From Roseitranquillus sediminis (GTDB taxonomy: Bacteria > Pseudomonadota > Alphaproteobacteria > Rhodobacterales > Rhodobacteraceae): DNA of 64,000 bases. The position numbers were made by a program, and so were the translations under genes. Location of the stretch: the NCBI RefSeq assembly GCF_016918935.1, contig NZ_JAFFOB010000018.1, forward strand, positions 259,915 to 323,914. Direction: 5' to 3'. Positions within the stretch are counted from its first letter, which is position 1. Every line of letters starts with the position of its first letter. Positions 1 through 8,094 of this stretch are shown piece after piece. A model generated the notes under the pieces. The model saw only the letters and a program-made list of their open reading frames with translations, did not search any database and was not told the DNA's origin.

Positions 1-1
1 C

Positions 2-517
2 GGCCGTGCGGTGATCCTGTCGGGCTCCTGCTCACGCGCGACCCGGGCGCAGATCGAGACGCATCTCGCCACCGGCGCGCCGGCGCTGGAAGTTTCGGTC
101 GACGATGCAGTGGCGGGCGACATCACCGCAGAAGACGTGGTGGACTTCGCGCTCGGCCACGCCGACGCCCTGCCGCTCGTTTATTCCTCCGCCTCGCCCG
201 AAGTGGTGCGCGCCGCGCAGGAGCGGCACGGACGCGAGGTGGCATCGGACGCGCTGGAGAGGCTCTTTGCCGAAGCCGCGCGCCGCCTCGTCGAGGCCGG
301 CTTCTCGCGGATCGTCGTCGCCGGGGGCGAAACCTCTGGTGCTGTGGCGCAGGCGATCGCGCCCAGCGCGCTGCGCATCGGCCCGGAGATCGATGCGGGC
401 GTGCCGGTGCTCGTCTCGAACGACCCCGAAGTCGCGCTGGCGCTCAAGTCCGGCAACTTCGGCGGCCCCGACTTCTTCGCCCGCGCCGCAAGACGGCTTG
501 CAGGAGATGCGTCGTGA
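2..517 (+). CDS. otnK: 3-oxo-tetronate kinase, C-terminal part (5' truncated by window)
   Basis: The reading frame is open from the first bases, so the gene begins upstream of the window. About 171 residues remain, matching the C-terminal nucleotide-binding domain of the DUF1537/four-carbon acid sugar kinase family. Visible hallmarks are the start of the domain with LSGSCS, the glycine-rich VVAGGETSG stretch and the closing KSGNFGGPDFF motif. The family phosphorylates 3-oxo-tetronate (from threonate or erythronate) at C4 in the cytoplasm. Its stop overlaps the next start (GTGA), and the next two genes encode the decarboxylase and isomerase of the same route, which supports the otnK name over other DUF1537 kinases. 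The exact sugar-acid stereochemistry cannot be read from this fragment. Confidence 0.85.
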   Translation, partial: GRAVILSGSCSRATRAQIETHLATGAPALEVSVDDAVAGDITAEDVVDFALGHADALPLVYSSASPEVVRAAQERHGREVASDALERLFAEAARRLVEAGFSRIVVAGGETSGAVAQAIAPSALRIGPEIDAGVPVLVSNDPEVALALKSGNFGGPDFFARAARRLAGDAS

Positions 518-1155
518 CAGGAGAACTGACGCGCCACCGAGACCGCATCGCCCGGATGGGACAGCTTCTCTACGGGCGCGGGCTTGCGCACGGGAGCGCG
601 GGGAACATCTCGCTCCGCCTGGATGACGGTTCGCTCCTCGTGACGCCGACAAACACCTGCCTCGGGATGCTGGATCCTGCCCGTATCTCCCATGTCGCGC
701 CGGACGGCACGCTGCTCTCCGGGGACAAACCGTCGAAGGAGACCTTCTTTCACCTCGCCATGTACGCCGAACGCGAGAGCGCCCGCTCGGTGGTGCATCT
801 GCACTGCACCCATGCGGTCGGCGTCTCCTGCCTCGACCATGAGAACGAGGCGGACGTGCTGCCGCCGGTCACCGCCTATCACGTGATGAAGGTCGGCAAG
901 CTGCCGCTGGTCCCCTACTTCCGCCCCGGCGACAAGGGGCTCGCGGAGGCGGTGCGCGCCGCGGCCCGCGGCCATCACGCCATGCTGCTGGCGAACCACG
1001 GTCCCGTCGTCGCCGGCAAGTCGCTGGAGGACGCGGTCTGGACCAGCGAGGAGCTGGAGGAGAGCGCGAAGCTCTTCTTCCTGCTCTCCGGCCAAAGGAC
1101 GCGCCTGCTGGACGCCGAGAAGATCGCAGAGCTGGAGAGGGTCTTCCCCTCGTGA
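514..1155 (+). CDS. otnC: 3-oxo-tetronate 4-phosphate decarboxylase (class II aldolase family)
   Basis: This 213-residue class II aldolase/adducin protein would convert 3-oxo-tetronate 4-phosphate to dihydroxyacetone phosphate and CO2, following OtnK. Zinc ligands are visible as the HLHCTH motif near residues 92-97 and the histidine of LLANHGP near residue 160; the substrate-binding GSAGNIS and GDKPSKET segments are intact. The start is GTG at 514, overlapping the otnK stop by 4 bp, and the end overlaps the next gene in the same way. The gene sits between kinase and isomerase, so the otn assignment rests on both family and neighbourhood; an L-fuculose- or ribulose-phosphate aldolase is the main alternative for the fold. 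Confidence 0.88.
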   Translation: MTGELTRHRDRIARMGQLLYGRGLAHGSAGNISLRLDDGSLLVTPTNTCLGMLDPARISHVAPDGTLLSGDKPSKETFFHLAMYAERESARSVVHLHCTHAVGVSCLDHENEADVLPPVTAYHVMKVGKLPLVPYFRPGDKGLAEAVRAAARGHHAMLLANHGPVVAGKSLEDAVWTSEELEESAKLFFLLSGQRTRLLDAEKIAELERVFPS

Positions 1156-1958
1156 CTCAACGATGGACGATCAGCGCGCATGTCCGCTGGCTTTTCACCG
1201 AGCTGCCGTTCGAGGAGCGCGTGGAGGCCGCCGCGCGTGCAGGGTTCGGCGCGGTCGAGGACCCGGAGGCGTGGCGCATTCCGGCCGAGGACTGGCGCGC
1301 GCGCCTATCCGCCGCTGAGCTGGGGCTTGCGCAGGTGGGCATCTACGGCGGCGACCGCGCCAAAGGCGAGAAGGGAATCGCCGGCCTGCCCGACCGCCGC
1401 GCCGAGTTCCGCGATACGTTCGATGAAGGGCTTGATTTCGCCGCCGCGGTCGGATCGCCGCTGGTCCATGTCATGGCCGGCATCGTCCCGCGGGCGAGCC
1501 GCGGAAGCGCGCATCTGGAATGCCTGGCCGAGAACCTCGCCCACGCTCAGACGCAGGCGGCGAGGCGCGGCCTGAGGGTGATCGTCGAGCCGATGTGCCG
1601 GGAGGCCGTGCCGGACTACCTGATCGCTACGCCGGCAGAAGCCACCGCAGTCATAGACGCCGCGGGCGTAGATGGGATCGGGCTGCTGCTGGACGTCTAC
1701 CACACCGCCGCCGAAGGGCTGGATCCGTCCGCGACGATCCGCGACCTTGGCTCGAGGATCGCCCACGTCCACCTGTCCGACTACCCCGGCCGGCATGAAC
1801 CCGGCACCGGCGGCGTCGACTTCGTCGCGCTCTGTGCCTCGCTGAGTGCCATCGGCTATTCCGGTGCGCTCGGCTGCGAATACGAACCTGCTCGCGCCAC
1901 AAGCGATGGCCTGGACTGGATTGACCGGCTGACCACGAAGGAAGGGATGATCTCATGA
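1152..1958 (+). CDS. otnI: 2-oxo-tetronate isomerase (hydroxypyruvate isomerase family)
   Basis: This 268-residue xylose-isomerase-like TIM barrel belongs to the hydroxypyruvate isomerase family, which includes OtnI, the isomerase of 2-oxo-tetronate to 3-oxo-tetronate. Metal and catalytic residues are recognisable: the glutamate of VIVEPM, the aspartate and histidine of LLLDVYHT, the histidine pair of IAHVHLSD and the glutamate of GCEYEP. It starts with GTG overlapping the stop of otnC and ends overlapping the cupin gene, so it is the third gene of one transcript. Family membership is firm. Choosing OtnI over hydroxypyruvate isomerase (Hyi) relies on the adjacent kinase and decarboxylase. Confidence 0.82.
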   Translation: MTQRWTISAHVRWLFTELPFEERVEAAARAGFGAVEDPEAWRIPAEDWRARLSAAELGLAQVGIYGGDRAKGEKGIAGLPDRRAEFRDTFDEGLDFAAAVGSPLVHVMAGIVPRASRGSAHLECLAENLAHAQTQAARRGLRVIVEPMCREAVPDYLIATPAEATAVIDAAGVDGIGLLLDVYHTAAEGLDPSATIRDLGSRIAHVHLSDYPGRHEPGTGGVDFVALCASLSAIGYSGALGCEYEPARATSDGLDWIDRLTTKEGMIS

Positions 1959-2353
1959 CCCGCACCCCCGCGATCCTGCGCCCGGACGAACGCCCCACCA
2001 AGGATCGGGGCAACGGTGCCCGCACCACGCAGCTGGTCACGCGCAAAATCGGATCGGAGGCGATGATCAACGGGATCACCGCCTTCGACCCAGGCGCCTC
2101 CATCGGCCTGCACTTTCACGACTGCGAAGAAAGCGTCATGGTGATCGAGGGGACCGGAACGGTCGAGATCGACGGCACCCGCCACGAGATGCGCACCGGC
2201 GACGTCACCTGGGTGCCGCCGGGCGTGCCGCACCGGTTCCTGAACGAGACAGACGCTCCGATGGCGATCTTCTGGACATACGCCTCAGCCGACGCGACGC
2301 GCACCCTGGTTGCGACCGGCGAGACCCGGAAGGTGGCTTCAGAGGAGGCCTAA
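1955..2353 (+). CDS. Small cupin-domain protein ending the otn operon
   Basis: A 132-residue single-domain cupin. The metal-binding pattern is visible as LHFHDCEESVMVIEG (motif 1, His-x-His followed by Glu) and GDVTWVPPGVPHRF (motif 2 with the final His). It starts with ATG overlapping the otnI stop, so it is translationally coupled to the tetronate pathway. No function can be assigned from sequence alone; small cupins beside sugar-acid genes may act as isomerases, lactonases or non-enzymatic binding proteins. It is the last gene of the operon, followed by a long poorly coding region. Confidence 0.8.
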   Translation: MTRTPAILRPDERPTKDRGNGARTTQLVTRKIGSEAMINGITAFDPGASIGLHFHDCEESVMVIEGTGTVEIDGTRHEMRTGDVTWVPPGVPHRFLNETDAPMAIFWTYASADATRTLVATGETRKVASEEA

Positions 2354-2535
2354 ACGACCGCGGGCCTGCGCACGCGCGAGTTGGATCGAGGCGCCCGGGA
2401 CATCGATGCATCGGAACTCGGAGCCGCCGTGGGGCATTACGTGACATCCGCAAATTGATGTGCTGGGACGTCCTGACAAGCCTCCTGCCGCATTGCCGCC
2501 CATGTTTTGCCGCGAAGATCCGGCAGGTACCTCGC
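2354..2535. other. Non-coding stretch after the otn operon
   Basis: No gene with recognisable protein character is visible between the cupin stop and the small hypothetical gene at 2536. No strong U-tract terminator is seen. Together with 2821-3030 and 3439-3688 it forms the least gene-dense part of the left third of the window. Confidence 0.5.
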
Positions 2536-2820
2536 ATGACGACGTATCAGACATTCAGCAGCGTGCGCGCCCTCGAGGACGCCCGCTCCGCCTTCGCCCG
2601 GCTCCTCGAAAAGGGCCAGGGCCGCTCCGACCGCGACCTCGCGCGAGATGCAGACTACCGCACGCTGCACAGGGCGGGCGTGCAGATCGCCGTTCAAGGC
2701 GGCGAAGCCGCCATCGAGAACGCGGCGCTGGACCTCTGCCGCTCCACCCAACTTGCCGGCGCGCAGTCCGAGCTCAACCGGTTCTGGTATGGCATTGGGC
2801 GGTGGAGCGAAGCTGGCTGA
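2536..2820 (+). CDS. Small hypothetical protein, possibly a gene remnant
   Basis: A 94-residue frame starting with ATG at 2536 (MTTYQTFSSV) and preceded by only a weak GGCAGGT Shine-Dalgarno-like sequence. Composition is protein-like and probably helical (ALEDARSAFARLLEK, then QGGEAAIENAALDLC), without a signal peptide or membrane segment. I do not recognise the family. It lies alone in a stretch that also contains a decayed hydrolase fragment, so it may itself be a remnant. Longer upstream in-frame extension to 2455 exists but reads as non-protein sequence. Confidence 0.4.
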   Translation: MTTYQTFSSVRALEDARSAFARLLEKGQGRSDRDLARDADYRTLHRAGVQIAVQGGEAAIENAALDLCRSTQLAGAQSELNRFWYGIGRWSEAG

Positions 2821-3029
2821 GGGGACACCCGGGGTCAGATGGCTGGCCAAAAGTCTGGGCCGGCGCGCTCTCGCGTTCCGCCGTGGTTTGATCCGACTGT
2901 CCGCCGGTGCCTCGCCCGCCAGCCCGTCTCCTCAGCGCCCGATCCCGGGAGCGCCGGGATCGGCAGCCGCAGCGCCGCCGCTCACGCGCTTCGCGCATGT
3001 TCTCGCCAGTGCGCGCGAGGACGCGACCG

Positions 3030-3438
3030 CTCCGCACGTGGTGAACGCGCCGTCGTCGATCGCAAGTTCACCGTTGACCATGCCGTAGGTCACGCCTTCT
3101 GCCAGGTGATGCGGATAACTGAACGTGCCGACTTCGCGCAGGCCCTTGAGATCGAAGACCATGATGTCGGCAATCAGCTCCTCGCGGATGAAGCGGCGGT
3201 CGCACATCCGGTAGATGGGGGGCCGGACAGGCCGGTCATGGAATGGATCGTCGTCGACACCGGCAGGACGCCCTCGCATCTTGACCGTGGTCTCGCTCGG
3301 ATCAAGCTCGGGATAAGCGCCGAGCAGATGCTGGTTGCCGAGGCGTCGTAAGGGTACTGGTCGACCCAGATCTCGAAGCCGTCCGCGTGCGCCCTCGATG
3401 CGTCGGATCACCACCTCGGAGAAGCCCCAGACGCGCAA
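3030..3438 (-). pseudogene. Decayed fragment resembling the C-terminus of an N-acyl-D-amino-acid deacylase
   Basis: On the minus strand, the residues encoded at about 3220-3050 read REELIADIMVFD, then YPHHLAEGVTYGMVNGE and LAIDDGAF. These match the conserved end of D-aminoacylase/N-acyl-D-amino-acid deacylases, where a typical family pattern is LADLVVFDP, PHQYPEGV, VLVNGE and VVxDG. The rest of the roughly 480-residue enzyme, including the metal-binding N-terminal half and the start, is absent; the upstream part of this frame (LRRLGNQHLLGAYPELD) I do not recognise. The fragment runs on into low-complexity sequence downstream. I read it as a degraded gene, left over next to a peptide/N-acyl-amino-acid type ABC operon; this interpretation is inference. 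Confidence 0.5.
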
Positions 3439-3688
3439 CCCGCGTCCACCTCATCGAGCCCGCCCCCTAAAGCGATGCGGTCCCCCCCCCCCCGCGCAGC
3501 GGGGGGCCTTCGCCAGGCTGCGTCGCCCCACCCGCCACCAGGACAGGTTTTCACCACGCCTGACGGGTTGACGTCACGGTTCTCGCGGCCTCTACTCGCC
3601 CGGCGACGTGCGGCAGGCATTGCCGCTGCCAGCACCACAAGGGCCGCTGATCTGCGGCCCTAATAATGAGCGCAACTGGGAGAACTTC
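3439..3688. other. Intergenic region upstream of the first dipeptide-type ABC operon, with a C12 tract
   Basis: This stretch holds an uninterrupted run of twelve C (3482-3493), followed seven bases later by six G (3501-3506), so CCCCCC and GGGGGG can pair as a short hairpin. The promoter of the following operon must lie between here and 3688, but I cannot pick convincing -35/-10 boxes. The binding-protein gene has a GGGAGAA-like ribosome site a few bases before its ATG at 3689. Confidence 0.5.
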
Positions 3689-5191
3689 ATGAAGCAAGGC
3701 ATCTACGGAGCGGCCTCTCTGGCCGTGGCACTCGGGCTGAGCGGAGCGGCACATGCCGGCAAGGAGGACGATACCGTCCGGTGGGCGTCCGACAGCCTTC
3801 CGTCAAGCATCGACTACTACCAGCACACGGTGCGCGAAGGCATCGTGATGATGTTCCACATCTGGGACTCGCTCATCTACAAGGATCCTCAGACCGGCGA
3901 GTACGTGCCGCACCTGGCCGAGTCGTGGGAGATCGTCGACGACACGACGATCGAGCTCAAGCTTCGCGAGGACGTGGTCTTCCACAACGGTGAGCCGTTC
4001 AACGCCGACGACGTCGTCTTCACCGTCGACTACGTCACGACGGAGACGCTTCCCCGCGACATCTTCTTCCTCTCCGGAGCCGAGAAGATCGACGACTACA
4101 CGGTCCGCCTGAACCTGACGGAGCCGTTCCCGCCGATTCTCGACTATCTCGTGAACATGCTGCCGATCTACCCGGACGAGTACTACGCCGAGGTCGGGCC
4201 GGACGGCATGTCGCGCGAGCCCGTCGGCACTGGCCCCTATCGCGTCACCGAGCTCGCCGCGGGCGACCGGATCGTGATGGAGAAGTTCGACGACTATTTC
4301 GGCGGCGCGAAGGGACAGCCCAGCATCGGCACGCTCGAATTCAGGCGCATCGGCGAGTTCAACACGCAGGCCATCGAGCTGATGACCGGCGGCCTCGACT
4401 GGATCTGGCGCGTGCCGCCCGACGCCGCGGAGCGGCTTGAAGCGGCGCCCGGGATCCAGGTCGACGCGGGCGAACTCATCCGCTTCGGCTTCATCGGGCT
4501 CGACGCCGCCGGCCGCAGCGGCGACAATCCGATGACCGACGTGCGCGTCCGCAGGGCGATCAACCACGCGATCAACCGCGAGGGGATCCGCGACGCGATG
4601 ATGGGCCCCGGCGCGAACCTGATCGACACCGCCTGCGCGCCGTCGCAGTTCGGTTGCATCGCCGACCAGACCGTCACCTACGAGTACGACCCCGAGAAGG
4701 CGCGGCAGCTCCTCGCCGAGGCGGGCTATCCCGACGGCTTCTCGACGGAGATCTACGGCTATCGCGAGCGTCCGATCGTAGAGGCGATCATCGGCGATCT
4801 GGCGGCAGTCGGCATCGACGTGAACCTGAACTACCTGCAGATCTCGGCGCTCTCGCCGCTCCGCGAGGAGGGCCAGCTGCCGATGTGGTACCAGGCGTGG
4901 GGTTCGACGTCGATCGGCGACATCCTGGCCAGCACCGGGCACTGGTTCCGCCACTCGGTGAACGACTATGCCCGCGACGACGAGGTCCTCGCGCTCTTCG
5001 AGAAGGGCGACACGATGGACGAGGACGTGCGCCGCGAGGCCTACGCAGAACTCCTCGGGATCATCTCCGAGCAGGCCTACATCGTGCCGATGTTCACATA
5101 CGCACTGATCTACGCCTACAATGACGAGCTGAACTTCACGCCGTCGCCGGACGAGGTCCCGCGCTTCTACAACGCGAGCTGGGCCGAGTAA
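3689..5191 (+). CDS. ABC transporter substrate-binding protein, family 5 (peptide/opine type)
   Basis: A 500-residue periplasmic binding protein of the DppA/OppA family. The start at ATG 3689 is chosen because it gives a clean Sec signal peptide (MKQGIYGAASLAVALG, cleavage after AHA near residue 23); the in-frame extension upstream has no protein character. Family hallmarks are the early HLAESWEIVDD and LREDVVFHNGEPFNADDVVFT segments, VGTGPYRV, and the VRRAINHAINREGI helix. Ligands of the family include di- and oligopeptides, opines and some sugars, and sequence alone does not choose. It opens an operon with two permeases and two ATPases and is separated from them by a perfect GC-rich hairpin. 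Confidence 0.93.
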   Translation: MKQGIYGAASLAVALGLSGAAHAGKEDDTVRWASDSLPSSIDYYQHTVREGIVMMFHIWDSLIYKDPQTGEYVPHLAESWEIVDDTTIELKLREDVVFHNGEPFNADDVVFTVDYVTTETLPRDIFFLSGAEKIDDYTVRLNLTEPFPPILDYLVNMLPIYPDEYYAEVGPDGMSREPVGTGPYRVTELAAGDRIVMEKFDDYFGGAKGQPSIGTLEFRRIGEFNTQAIELMTGGLDWIWRVPPDAAERLEAAPGIQVDAGELIRFGFIGLDAAGRSGDNPMTDVRVRRAINHAINREGIRDAMMGPGANLIDTACAPSQFGCIADQTVTYEYDPEKARQLLAEAGYPDGFSTEIYGYRERPIVEAIIGDLAAVGIDVNLNYLQISALSPLREEGQLPMWYQAWGSTSIGDILASTGHWFRHSVNDYARDDEVLALFEKGDTMDEDVRREAYAELLGIISEQAYIVPMFTYALIYAYNDELNFTPSPDEVPRFYNASWAE

Positions 5192-5201
5192 CATTCGATC
5201 C

Positions 5202-5230
5202 GCGGGCGCCTTCGCACCGAAGGCGCCCGC
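5202..5230 (+). terminator. GC-rich hairpin between binding-protein and permease genes
   Basis: A perfect 13-bp inverted repeat: GCGGGCGCCTTCG at 5202-5214 and its complement at 5218-5230, with a 3-base loop. No T run follows, so it is more likely an mRNA-stabilising or attenuating hairpin that keeps the binding protein in excess over membrane subunits than a full terminator. Equivalent hairpins occur after two other binding-protein genes in this window. Confidence 0.7.
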
Positions 5231-5260
5231 ACCTCCGGCCCGACGGAAAGGCGACGGTCC

Positions 5261-6175
5261 ATGTTCCGCTACCTTCTGCAACGACTGGCGCTGGCGCTGC
5301 TGGTGTGCCTCGCCGTGTCGCTGCTCACCTTCTTCCTTCTCAACTCGTCGGGCGACGTGGTCTCGGCCATCGCAGGCGAGGAGGCGACGCCCGAACAGGT
5401 CGCCGAGCTGCGCGCGAGCCTGGGGCTCGACCGACCATGGCCGGTCCGCTACCTGGCCTGGATCACCGACGCGGCGCAGGGTGACTTCGGCCGCTCGCTC
5501 TTCTTCCGCGAGACCGTGGCCGACCTGATCATGCACCGCCTGCCCAACACGCTGACGCTCGCGTCCATGTCGCTGCTGGTGATGCTCAGCCTCTCCATTC
5601 CGCTCGGCATCCTCGCCGCGTTCCGCCCGAACACCTGGCTCGACCGCGCGGCGCTGAGCCTGGCGGTCCTCGGGCAGGCGATGCCGAACTTCTGGTTCGG
5701 CCTCATCCTGATCGTGATCTTCGCGCTTCGCCTCGGCATCGCGCCGCCCTCGGGCTCGGAGACGATCGGGCACTTCATCTTGCCCGCGATCGCGCTCGGC
5801 TACTACGCCACCCCGCCGGTCATGCGCCTGACCCGCGCCGGCATGATCGAAGTGCTCGAGTCCGACTACATCCGCACCGCCTACGCGAAGGGACTCAGCA
5901 CCCGCGTCGTGCTCTTCAAGCACGCGCTCCGCAACGCGGTCATTCCTGTGGTGGCGCTGACGGCGGTTCAGTTCGGCAACATGCTCGGCGGCTCCGTCGT
6001 CATCGAGACCGTCTTCGGCATACAGGGCGTGGGCTACCTCGCCTGGGAATCGATCTCGCGCCTCGATGTGCCGGTCGTGCAGGCGATCCTGCTGATCGTG
6101 GCGGTCTTCTACATCGTGCTCGTGCTGCTCTCCGACTTCCTCAATGCGTGGCTCGACCCGAGGATCCGGCGATGA
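5261..6175 (+). CDS. Dipeptide-type ABC transporter permease, DppB-like
   Basis: A 304-residue inner-membrane permease of the DppB/OppB family. It begins with the family-typical MFRYLLQRLALALLVCLAVS membrane segment, followed by the periplasmic loop (ATPEQVAELRASLGLDRP) and the cytoplasmic coupling motif EVLESDYIRTAYAKGL with the EAA-type ALRNAVIPV segment. An SD-like GGAAAGG precedes the ATG at 5261. It overlaps the next permease by 4 bp (ATGA). It should pair with the DppC-like protein to form the translocation pore for the solute captured by the 3689 product. Confidence 0.93.
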   Translation: MFRYLLQRLALALLVCLAVSLLTFFLLNSSGDVVSAIAGEEATPEQVAELRASLGLDRPWPVRYLAWITDAAQGDFGRSLFFRETVADLIMHRLPNTLTLASMSLLVMLSLSIPLGILAAFRPNTWLDRAALSLAVLGQAMPNFWFGLILIVIFALRLGIAPPSGSETIGHFILPAIALGYYATPPVMRLTRAGMIEVLESDYIRTAYAKGLSTRVVLFKHALRNAVIPVVALTAVQFGNMLGGSVVIETVFGIQGVGYLAWESISRLDVPVVQAILLIVAVFYIVLVLLSDFLNAWLDPRIRR

Positions 6176-7092
6176 CCTTCAAGGAACTCTCCTCACCCGA
6201 AGACGCCGCCACGCCACCGGCACCGGCCAAGCCAAGATGGCGCGACGGCCAATTCCTGCGCCGCGCATTCAAGCACTCGGCCTTCATGGTCGGCGTGGTC
6301 ATATTCGTCCTGATCGTGCTGATGGCGCTGGCGGCACCGCTGCTCGCGCCGCACGATCCCTACGTGCAGAGCATGACGAACCGCCTCGTCCCGCCGATCT
6401 GGATGGAAAACGGCACGTGGGAGCATCCGCTCGGCACCGACGGACTCGGGCGCGACTACCTCAGCCGCATCCTCTATGGCGCGCGCATCTCGCTGATCAT
6501 CGGCATCTTCACCGTCATCACCTCCGGCCTCATCGGCACCACGCTCGGCGTGCTGGCCGGCTACTTCGGCGGGCGGGTCGACCTCGTGGTCAACTTCGTG
6601 GTGATGACGCGCCTCACGCTGCCCGTCATCATGGTGGCGCTGGCGATCGTCTCGATCGTCGGCGGCAGCCTGATCGTGGTCATCCTCGTGCTCGGCCTGC
6701 TGCTCTGGGACCGCTTCGCCGTCGTCATGCGCAGCGCGACGATGCAGGTCAGGTCGCAGGAATACGTGCTCGCGGCGCGTGCGGTGGGCTGTTCGACGCC
6801 CTACATCATCATCCGCGAAATCCTCCCCAACATCTTTGGCAGTCTCGTCGTGATCGGCACGTTCGAGATGGCCAACGCCATCCTGCTCGAGGCCGCGCTG
6901 TCGTTCCTCGGACTCGGGGTGCAGCCGCCGACGCCGTCTTGGGGCCTGATGGTTGCCGAGGGCCGCCAGTACCTCCTGTTCGAGCCCTGGCTGATCATGG
7001 TGCCCGGCGCGGCGATCTTCGCCCTTGTGCTGGCGATCAACCTCCTCGGCGACGGGCTTCGCGACATCCTGACACCGGAGAACCGCAGTTGA
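6172..7092 (+). CDS. Dipeptide-type ABC transporter permease, DppC-like
   Basis: A 306-residue permease. The ATG at 6172 overlaps the DppB-like stop and is preferred over an upstream in-frame methionine. An N-terminal cytoplasmic tail rich in Pro/Ala is followed by a first membrane segment and HPLGTDGLGRDYLSRILYGARISL, the hallmark of DppC/OppC proteins. The coupling loop SQEYVLAARAVGCSTPYIIIREILPN and the closing LLGDGLRDIL motif are intact. Five or six membrane segments are expected. It overlaps the following ATPase gene, in line with one coupled operon. Confidence 0.93.
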   Translation: MTFKELSSPEDAATPPAPAKPRWRDGQFLRRAFKHSAFMVGVVIFVLIVLMALAAPLLAPHDPYVQSMTNRLVPPIWMENGTWEHPLGTDGLGRDYLSRILYGARISLIIGIFTVITSGLIGTTLGVLAGYFGGRVDLVVNFVVMTRLTLPVIMVALAIVSIVGGSLIVVILVLGLLLWDRFAVVMRSATMQVRSQEYVLAARAVGCSTPYIIIREILPNIFGSLVVIGTFEMANAILLEAALSFLGLGVQPPTPSWGLMVAEGRQYLLFEPWLIMVPGAAIFALVLAINLLGDGLRDILTPENRS

Positions 7093-8093
7093 GCAAAGTG
7101 CTTGAAGTCGAGAACCTGCGCGTCGACATCCCCGTCGCCGGAGGCGTCCTTCATGCGGTGCGCGGCGTCTCCTTCTCGCTCGAGAAGGGAGAAACGCTCT
7201 GCATCGTCGGCGAGTCGGGGTGCGGCAAGTCTCTGACTTCCCTCGCCTTGATGGGCCTGCTGCCGCGTGCGGCGCGCCGCACGGCCGACAAGCTCATCTT
7301 CGACGGCATCGACCTCCAAAGCGCCTCGCGGCGTCAGATGCAGACGATCCGCGGCGATCGGCTGAGCATGATCTTCCAGGAGCCGATGACGAGCCTCAAT
7401 CCCGCCTACACAATCGGCGACCAGCTGATGGAGGCGATGCTGTGGCACAAGCGCGTCTCGCGGGCTGAGGCGCGCGAGCGCGCGATCTTCCTGCTGGAGA
7501 AGGTCGGGATCACCGGCGCGGCGAAGCGGCTCGGCCAGTACCCGCACCAGCTCTCTGGCGGTCTGCGCCAGCGGGTGATGATCGCCATGAGCCTGATGTG
7601 CGGCCCCGCCGTCATCATCGCCGACGAGCCGACAACTGCGCTCGACGTGACGATCCAAGCGCAGATCCTCCTCCTGCTGTCGGAACTTCAGGCCGAGTTC
7701 GGCATGGGGCTGGTGCTGATCACCCACGATCTGGGCGTCGTGGCCCGCATCGCCGACCGTGTGCTCGTTATGTATGCCGGTCAGGTCGTCGAGAACGGCA
7801 GCGCGCGCCAAGTCTTCGGCGCGCCGCTGCATCCCTATACGCGGGGCCTGCTGCGCTGCATGCCCATCCCGGGGCGGACGCGGCCAGGCGAGCGACTGGG
7901 CTCCATCCCCGGCATCGTGCCGAGCCTCATCGGCGAGATCCGGGGCTGTGCCTTCCGTGACCGCTGCGGGCACGCGCGATCCGCCTGCGCCGACTTCGAC
8001 CGCCTGCGCCACAACGAGACCGGGCACGAATGGCGCTGCATCATGGACGAGGCCGAGAGCCTGAGCCGCGCCGACGAGCTGGAGGACGTCTGA
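7089..8093 (+). CDS. Dipeptide-type ABC transporter ATPase, DppD-like
   Basis: A 334-residue ATPase starting at a TTG (7089) that overlaps the permease stop; the protein then reads SKVLEVENLRVDI. A GTG nine bases later is the alternative start. Walker A is GESGCGKS, the Q-loop lies in [11 protein letters not shown], the signature is LSGGLRQRV, Walker B is [12 protein letters not shown] and the switch His is in LITHDLG. The C-terminal extension carries the oligopeptide/dipeptide domain with a cysteine cluster (GCAFRDRCGHARSAC), which in this family can bind an iron-sulfur cluster. It works as a heterodimer with the 8095 product. Confidence 0.92.
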   Translation: MSKVLEVENLRVDIPVAGGVLHAVRGVSFSLEKGETLCIVGESGCGKSLTSLALMGLLPRAARRTADKLIFDGIDLQSASRRQMQTIRGDRLSMIFQEPMTSLNPAYTIGDQLMEAMLWHKRVSRAEARERAIFLLEKVGITGAAKRLGQYPHQLSGGLRQRVMIAMSLMCGPAVIIADEPTTALDVTIQAQILLLLSELQAEFGMGLVLITHDLGVVARIADRVLVMYAGQVVENGSARQVFGAPLHPYTRGLLRCMPIPGRTRPGERLGSIPGIVPSLIGEIRGCAFRDRCGHARSACADFDRLRHNETGHEWRCIMDEAESLSRADELEDV

Positions 8094-8094
8094 C

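Noticed and set aside
3803-5923. A 706-codon open frame on the minus strand
   Set aside because: It is antisense to the binding-protein and permease genes, is rich in Arg/Val/His/Asp repeats typical of GC-rich antisense frames and has no recognisable motif.
6144-7088. In-frame 315-codon extension upstream of the DppD-like ATPase
   Set aside because: It overlaps the DppC-like permease entirely and reads as Arg/His/Pro-rich shadow sequence; the ATPase starts at the coupled TTG at 7089.
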